Of a stretch of DNA of 64,000 nt, positions 57,801 to 64,000 are shown in pieces (position 1 is the stretch's first letter; the number at the start of each line of letters is the position of its first letter). The DNA comes from Apricaphanius iberus (lineage: Eukaryota > Chordata > Actinopteri > Cyprinodontiformes > Aphaniidae), in contig JAPXFQ010000786.1 in the NCBI GenBank assembly GCA_028564705.1, positions 310,001-374,000 on the forward strand. The letters are read 5' to 3'. The notes under the pieces are model-generated. The model searched no databases. It worked only from the letters and a program-made list of their open reading frames with translations, and was not told where the DNA came from. Position numbers and translations under genes: made by a program.

Positions 57801-57861
57801 TAAGACTAGGCTTAAAACCTTCCTTTTTGATAAAGCTTATAGTTACTTATATAGACACTAG
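54857..57861 (+). pseudogene. LINE ORF2: endonuclease plus RT, broken
   Basis: Endonuclease: [40 protein letters not shown] and VIIIGDFNI (54970-55410), then a frame change. The middle region resumes at 55708 with LDSVAPLKKK and APWFSAELHTLK and has one stop at 56032-56034. The RT (56152-57861, 569 residues open) has [50 protein letters not shown] intact, SLHWLPVKSRIEFK and a C-terminal FKTRLKTFLFD. The VPQGSVLGP block has become VPQCSLLRP. An otherwise intact 569-residue RT is unusual for this window. Confidence 0.9.
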
Positions 57862-58915
57862 ACCTTATAATCCCTCTCCGATTTCTAACAGTAATGTATT
57901 AATTTACCAGAATAAAATGATTAGAGAATTGAACAAAGGTTGAATCATGAATCAGGACAGAAAAAGATTTACACCAGGTTTTAAGGCTAGAAAGTGATGG
58001 ACAAAGATAATGCCAGAGTCTTCGGAAGAGCGGGCCTTTATCTACTCCAGTTATATCACTTACCAATAATATTATCTCTCTAATACATAGATTCTGGAGA
58101 GGGCGCAGTCCTATGAGCAAGGAGAGATGCATAAGCACTACAATACTTACCCACTTACCTCCTTCTTTCCTCCTGGATTTCCAGGCAGGGAGTAGAGGGA
58201 GATGGAGTGTTCAGCCCGATCCGGCGAGGGGAGGATGCAGCCCGGTCCGGCAGCCCTCCTCAACTCCATCTCCCTCACACCGTACATTGCTAATAGACTT
58301 AAGAATTAGTAAAAAAAATTATCCTTTTTCAGACTCAACTGACCCTAACACACCTACTTTTCTTTTCTACTACTCTCGCGATATATTTTTCATAATGTTA
58401 ATGCAATTGTTAACCCAGTTTTCTCTCAGTGTTTTTTTCTCTCAGTGTTTTTCTCCCCATAGAAGCTCTACGCGGTCTGGTACCCTGCTCAGCTATAAAG
58501 CCCCCTGCTGGGTGGGGAGCGTTGGTCCAGAAGATGGTCACCGATCATCGTCCATACTGTCTCTTCTCTTTCTTCTCACAACCCCAGACGGTCGTGGCAG
58601 ATGACGCTTGTACTGAGCCAGGGTTCTGCCAGAGGTTTCTTCCTGTTAAAGGGGAGTTTTTCCTCTCCACTGTCGCTACATGCTTGCTCAATATGAGGGT
58701 TTGCTGACGAATTGCTGTGGTTGGAGTCTGCATGATCGGGGCACAACCTCACGCCGATGACTCAACGCAATCTGCTGGGATTCCTTACATAGAAAACTTA
58801 ACTGATTGGAATGCTTGTATAATTATATTGAAATGACTTTTGTTGTAAAGTGCCTTGAGATGACATTTGTTGTGAGGTGGCGCTATATAAATAAAAGTGA
58901 ATTGAATTGAATTAT

Positions 58916-59150
58916 CAATCTATTCCTAACTCTAAGCCTAAATAAAACTTAATTTAAACCATACCTCTAAAACCAACCAGTAGAGCTCAGCAACAGTGCC
59001 CCAAAGTGAGGACCAGGCAAAATATCTTCACTTTGTTTTAAACGGGCCTCACTTTACAGGGTAAAAACCAGAAACGCTAAAAATCGGTCCTCAGTCTGAA
59101 GTCTAGACAGGAGCACACACAGACAGACACACACACACAGGGTGTCCTAG
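58916..59150. repeat. older dispersed repeat, right part
   Basis: CTATTCCTAACTCTAAGCC then CCAAAGTGAGGACCAGGC and an ACACACACAGACAGACAC stretch. It pairs with 53620-53735 as the two sides of the LINE insertion; left TATGCCTATCC and right TCAATCTATTCC share the junction text. Confidence 0.45.
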
Positions 59151-60809
59151 TTTCTTCATGTGACTGTAGATGTCTTAACTTATCAGTCACATTACATATT
59201 ACTTTAAAATAGTGCCTCATTCTCTTTATCCCCAAAATGAATTCCATCTCTGTATGAATGAATTAACTTGAAGCCTATTAATAAAATAGCGGCAGTTTCC
59301 TTTCAGGGTAAGTTGCTCCCAAGTGGAAACAATTCCTGTCGTATACTGTATGCTGTTTCAGAGTGCTGCAGTGAATCAGATCACCTACGGAGACTGGAAA
59401 ATAATATGCGCATTCAGTGGCAGAGTCAATCTAATAGTTATACACTGTTCATACTTTAGATATTATGCCCTTTTATTTAGAACTATATGCCTCGTGGATA
59501 TTTATATATACCCCTGCATTTTTTTGGTGGATTTTTTTTCATTCGAGATGCTTGCTCTGGTTTATGTTTTGCTGAATTCTCAGTTAAATCTATTACATGC
59601 CTACATCTTAAGAAAAAAAAAAACTTTTTAATTTTCTCCTATTTATTGTCAGAGACAATGTATATTTAGAATGAAACAAAAGGTCCAGGTCATAAGCAAG
59701 GAGCATGTCTGTTCCATTCTGAGCTTATTCTGTAAATTACCCATTGGAATTCAGATCTAAAACATAGATACATAAAATATAAAACATACTTTACGTAACT
59801 CTCAGTGTGTATAAAAACAGGTTGGTCTGTTTTAAATAGCCTAAACTGTCTTCTTTATATATTTTTTTCTCGATGTGACAAGCTTGACATGCTTCTCTCT
59901 CAGCTGTCTCTGGAGAATATCCAGTATGCTTGTTATCTTTTAATACCACTGCTGACGCAAGGCAGGACTTTCTTCAAGGACATCTACTGCAGATATTTTA
60001 TGCCCTCATTTTTTAACAAGATTTGTGCATATTCATCACCTATGATACTGAATGTAAAAAAGTCAAGACATATTTTAAAAAGTGTCTTACAAACAGTAGC
60101 TTAAACCTAATTCAAAAGAAAAAGTTTTTTTTCAACATATTTATTAATTAAGTTAATATGGCCCATTGCATATTTAAATTGCAAAAAAAAGAGAACAGTT
60201 TAATCACAAAACTGTCAGAACAAACACTCACAACCTCTTAAAAGACAAAAAAAAATATTTCCAAAGTAATGACAAAATTCAACCATTTATCTTCAATTAT
60301 GCTGCATGCTTTACTGGACCTTTAACCTTAAAAAATAGCATCATGACCTATCATGCCCCTCAACTTGACTCAGTTAGTCAGCAAGCTTAATATTGCATAT
60401 ACATAAGCCACCAGTGACAAGCCAGTCTAGCTGTGTCTAGCTAGTGTCCTCTGGACAGATGGAATTATGGCTAATTATAGTGGGACATTTCTAAAATTTC
60501 AAAAAGACTTTAAGGCATGCATATTTATGTCTCTATCCTAGGTTGTTTTATGTTTGGATTTTAGAATTTTCTGTTTCCACCTTGAGTGTTCATTTTGTGC
60601 TTTTGTTTTGATATTTCTTTATTTAGGTCTTGACATAGCTAGTTGATTTCTTTGTGTTAGTTTCTGATCATCATTAGGCATTTCAAATTATTTCTTATTT
60701 GAGCTTCTTTCTGCTTAGTTTTTTTAACTATCCATCATTTTGTTCCCCCTGTTTGTTTTCCTGCTGTTAAGTTGTAACAGTATCCTTACAGGTTGCCTAA
60801 AAAGTAAAT
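59151..60809. other. AT-rich DNA, no gene seen
   Basis: Short frames here have no conserved features. Nothing repeat-like that I can name. Confidence 0.5.
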
Positions 60810-60980
60810 CAGACAGCTGCAGCTGATCTAAAATGCTGTTGCTCGCATCCTTGCTAGAACCAGGAAAGTAGAGCACATAACCCGAGTTTTACAGTCCTTA
60901 CTCTGGCTCCCCATAGCTCAGAGAATAGACTTCAAAATACTCATAGTTTATAAATCATTGAATGGCTTAGACCCAAAATA
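60810..60980 (+). mobile_element. LINE RT C-terminal remnant
   Basis: Plus-strand reading NAVARILARTRKVEHITRVL then QSLLWLPIAQRIDFKILIVY and KSLNGLDPK, the C-terminal block of L2-type ORF2. A stop precedes it and the frame ends in a stop. About 55 codons remain. Confidence 0.75.
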
Positions 60981-60999
60981 AGTTGAAGACTAGAACTGA

Positions 61000-61345
61000 G
61001 CCGGATACTCGGCTGAAACGAGTATCCACTACAGATATCATACAAGTAATATGTGTCAATATCTGTGCTTGGATTGAATAAACATTCTCATTGGGTAGCT
61101 GACTGTGTCTGGGTCCCGGAGCCACCATACTCCTGAATTTCTCCTGATATCTGATGGCGTCGCTTTTCATAAACACTAACCGTTCCTTACGAGAGGAGAA
61201 TAAAACATGTGTTACATTTGCATTGTGCCAAAGAAGGTGCTATGAGGTACAGTTTCCTCATTCCAGTCATGAAAAATCATCACCTGTTGGTGAAGTTCGC
61301 CATTATGAATCCAAAATAGGTCACCTACGTGATAAAAAAGGCAAA
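61000..61345. repeat. repeat block with hairpin, shared with 10706-10800
   Basis: GGATACTCG (61003-61011) and CGAGTATCC (61019-61027) form a 9-bp hairpin with a 7-nt loop. The end, TTCCTCATTCCAG...GGTCACCTACGTGAT (61257-61335), parallels 10720-10800 inside the TTAA-flanked element. Confidence 0.45.
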
Positions 61346-61980
61346 AAAATAAAAATAAAATCACACTGATCATAAAAAACTGAAGTTAAAAAATGAAACT
61401 TATGGTGTGCTGAAAACTCTTGTTCATTACATTTTACCTCATAATTGAACCCACAAGTGTTGTATTAATTGTTGCATAACTTGTTCTGTATATTGTTTGT
61501 TTGTTATCAAAACCATTGATCTGAAGATCAATGCTGATGTTACTTAAATAGTTTTCTAATCAGCAATAAATAAAACAATTTCTGATCAATCCATATCAAT
61601 TACATGCTTAAAAACACGCCTACTGGTTCAAGCCACACCCATTTTCAATTTAAACCCCACCCACTTCCAGATTAGGCCCCCGCCCAATCTGAGTACAGCT
61701 ACGGATAATTCTTATGGGTTAACAGCAATGGCCGCTGACTGCTCTGCTTTGTGACCGCATATCATGGAGGCCGCCATTGCTCCTCCATTGCTGTAGTACC
61801 TCCATTTGGCCGCTAGGCCCCCATTGAAAAGCATTGGACTTTAGACACGTTAAAAACAACTTTAATGCATGGTGCCCCATTGTTTTAAACTTTCTGTGGC
61901 TACATATTCTTCCTGAGATAACGCTGGGCTTGTAAAAATAATAGGCACCAGGCTGGTTTTCGTAAGATAATTTTTGAAAT
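61346..61980. repeat. probable decayed repeat, left part
   Basis: From about 61600 the text (ATGGAGGCCGCCATTGC, GGCCGCTAGGCCCCC, CACCAGGCTGGTTTTCG) has the look of a dispersed fish element. It ends GTTGCATA, where the retroposon inserted, and seems to continue at 63771. Confidence 0.35.
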
Positions 61981-61988
61981 GTTGCATA

Positions 61989-63762
61989 GTTATTATTATT
62001 ATTATTATTTATTTATTTTTTTTTTTTTTTACGTGTCCTGTCTAGCAGTATGCTACTCAGAATTGGTGTCTGAGTACCAAGTACAAGCCCAACAGTTTTA
62101 CTTTCCCAAGCAGAGTATTACAGCTTCGCTGTAGTACGCCACTTGATGTATATGTATGAAAAATCTTTATTAGTGATCAATGTGGGTTCAATTTCCTGAC
62201 GTCATGGACACTAAACCGAGACAAGAAGGGAGAAAGGAAGAAGGTGAAGAAAAGAAACCGGACCAACAGAGGCGCGAACTGACGACACAAGACAGGGAGG
62301 CAAACAAAGAACACAAGAAAACATCCCAGTCCTCCACCTCTGCCGGACGGCAGAGAAACAGTAATAAAAAACAAAAACAACAAACTTTACAGAACCAAAC
62401 CAATAGTACGGATCTAGTAGAATAAACTAAGAATTACACATTCACTACACACACATGGCGACATGGAAGAGGCAGGAGATGTATGCATCCAGGGTGCCAC
62501 AGAGTACAGAGGCCACAGGCGGATCGGCGCAGGGTCGATCACCCACCAAGAGAGGAACAGATGGAAGCCCCAGGGGAACACCCATCAGCCGCAATGCTGT
62601 GGCCCGAGAGATCGCAGTGACAAGCCCAAGGGCTCCGCCGGAAACCGGCTACGTCAGGGCGGGCCCGGATCAGGATCCGGAGGCCACGGGGACCAGGGGC
62701 ACCCCGCCCCCCAGCGGGGCCCCAACCAGGGACCAGCCGACAAGGGCCCCCCCCGCCGCCGCAGGCAAGGGGGATCCGCAGCCAACCGACGGACAACACA
62801 CGCCGCCGCCACCCCGGACCAATACCCATCGCCAACAACCCGGCCCGCCCCCACACACCCACACGCCAGGGAGCCACAGCAAGAGCCACAGCGGATGTAC
62901 GCCCTCCCCAGGCCGCGCCCAGCCGGCACCTGGACATCCAGATCTTCCAGCTCCTGGGTCCAGATCCCGCCCCACGCAGGGCGCCAAGATCAGGGGCCCA
63001 GCCAATGCCGGACAGCCCCCCCAGGTGAACAGACCAGCCAGCAGAAGTCCTGGAACCGGCAGGAGGCCTGGGCGCCAGGCACGGTCCCCACCGATCCACC
63101 GGACGGCACCAACCTACTCTACAACCCCGGCACCCCCATAAGAGGTGCCCCAGTCAATCCAAGGAGGACGTCGGCCCGAAACAGCGGCCGCCTGACACAC
63201 CGGACCACCCAGGACCCGCCCGACATGCACCAGGACCGAGCCGGGCCGCAACCGGGACCCCCGGCCCCAGGCATCGAGAGCCATCATCAACCAGCGGGCA
63301 GGAGCATCCATCACCGACGGGGAGTGACGGGGAGGGAAGAATATGCATCAGGCCAGAGAGCAGCCAAACACCCAACCTGACAGGTAGACATAGACAGACA
63401 GAGACACTCATACGTACCCTCCCTCTCATGCGTACACATTCTTACAAATACAGGAATACGAAAAAAGGACGCTATACACTCATTCATACCCCCCATACGT
63501 ACACTATACTCCATACTCCCAGGCCCAGGGACAGACGCCCCAACAGAGCACCCCGCCCCCGCACCCAGGAGACAGACCCCTTTGCCCACCAGGATGGGGA
63601 CAAGCAGACGGCCAAGGCCCCCACACCGGCAAGAGCAGCCCACCAGCCCAGGACCCCGACCAGACGGCCTGATGTTCTATTCGGGCTCAGACCCCTGATG
63701 GTCCAACGAACAGGGGTGTGGAAAGACCCCCCAGCTTCTCTCCCCCCGCTCAATGTGGTGTT
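61989..63762 (-). mobile_element. GC-rich poly(A) retroposon, copy 2 (5'-truncated)
   Basis: Matches copy 1 from ACGTGTCCTG at 62031 onward with few differences. T15 (62016-62030) plus TTA repeats form its tail in antisense. GTTGCATA occurs at 61981-61988 and 63763-63770, an 8-bp target duplication. Relative to copy 1 it lacks about 1.4 kb at its 5' end and about 200 bp internally (copy 1 near 28790-28990), and has a small AGCCACAGC-type duplication near 62880. Truncation at the 5' end and a poly(A) tail point to LINE-type target-primed insertion. Confidence 0.75.
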
Positions 63763-63770
63763 GTTGCATA

Positions 63771-64000
63771 ATCTTGCATAATTAATGAGGGGGCCGAGCC
63801 AAGTTTAGCTCTGATGCTAAACTTGGCTAGCTAAGCTAAAGGATAATAGCCCCATGCCTGACTGCTGCCGTATCTATGCTCCTCCGACGGTTTTCCTATT
63901 TCTCAAACCTCAAAAAGTAAGAACTGGTAACTTGATATAATTATTAAAATGTAGTGTTACTATAATTAAAGTCCAACGAAACAGCCTGTCAATCAAAGTC
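63771..64000. repeat. decayed repeat, right part, with hairpin
   Basis: Starts ATCTTGCATAATTAATGAGG. It contains a perfect 13-bp stem, AGCCAAGTTTAGC (63797-63809) and GCTAAACTTGGCT (63816-63828), with loop TCTGAT. The same arm occurs at 36514. Cut by the window edge. Confidence 0.45.

Larger units (their letters stand above)
53736..58915 (+). mobile_element. L2/CR1-type LINE with esterase ORF1, near full length
   Basis: The element runs from a GC-richer 5' leader through ORF1 (53974-54763) and ORF2 (54857-57861) to a 1-kb 3' UTR. It ends GTGCCTTGAGATGACATTTG and an AATTG-repeat tail (GTGAATTGAATTGAATT). Total 5.2 kb. The left boundary is inferred from the interrupted repeat that flanks it. 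Broken reading frames make this copy inactive. Confidence 0.82.

Noticed and set aside
58113..58707. Frames in the 3' part of the LINE at 53736-58915
   Set aside because: They lie in the LINE 3' UTR, lack domains and overlap each other.

Overview
The window reads as accessory or intergenic DNA from a teleost fish. It is AT-rich, has no confidently recognisable host gene, and is packed with element families typical of fish: L2/CR1-type and RTE-type LINEs, Tc1, hAT and TTAA-target DNA transposons, tRNA-headed SINEs, a gamma/epsilon-like endogenous retrovirus (ERV), Gypsy-like LTR remains and many microsatellites. Nothing looks bacterial. Apart from the retroviral pol, every long coding stretch is a decayed transposon gene.

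Layout. 1-1800: an L2-type LINE on the minus strand, split exactly at its reverse-transcriptase YADD region by a defective Tc1 element (480-1451, TA target site). 1801-9900: AT-rich DNA with LINE 3' tails and one tRNA-derived SINE (8408-8672). 10137-12042: a non-coding element flanked by TTAA with matching termini. 12630-15286: a decayed hAT transposon with 8-bp target duplications (7 of 8 matching) and a minus-strand ZMYM1-like transposase. 17061-24300: a 5'-LTR retroviral provirus with a tRNA-Ala-like primer site, long leader, broken gag, and open pol that stops inside RNase H at a microsatellite. 26600-31611: an RTE LINE end, a SINE, and a Gypsy-like LTR interrupted by a 2.85-kb GC-rich poly(A) retroposon. 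32411-33260: a SINE and a hAT fragment. 38630-42535: LINE pieces (one holding a 345-bp MITE), a polypurine tract plus LTR start, and another SINE. 44150-46154: microsatellites, small MITEs and a 46-bp palindrome. 47340-50863 and 53736-58915: two nearly full-length LINEs, the second with an SGNH-esterase ORF1 and inserted inside an older repeat. 61989-63762: a second copy of the GC-rich retroposon.

How the parts relate. Nesting is the rule (Tc1 in LINE, MITE in LINE, LINE in repeat, retroposon in LTR), so relative ages can be read from it. The SINEs and the GC-rich retroposon encode no reverse transcriptase and must have been moved in trans. The most interesting coding observation is an extra block of about 200 residues between protease and reverse transcriptase in the retroviral Pol. 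It carries two H-x-[T/S] motifs like those of 2H phosphoesterases. The most interesting non-coding observation is the GC-rich retroposon family, present twice with target-site duplications and high similarity between copies.

Limits: family names rest on motifs read by eye. No alignment, repeat-library or database search was run.
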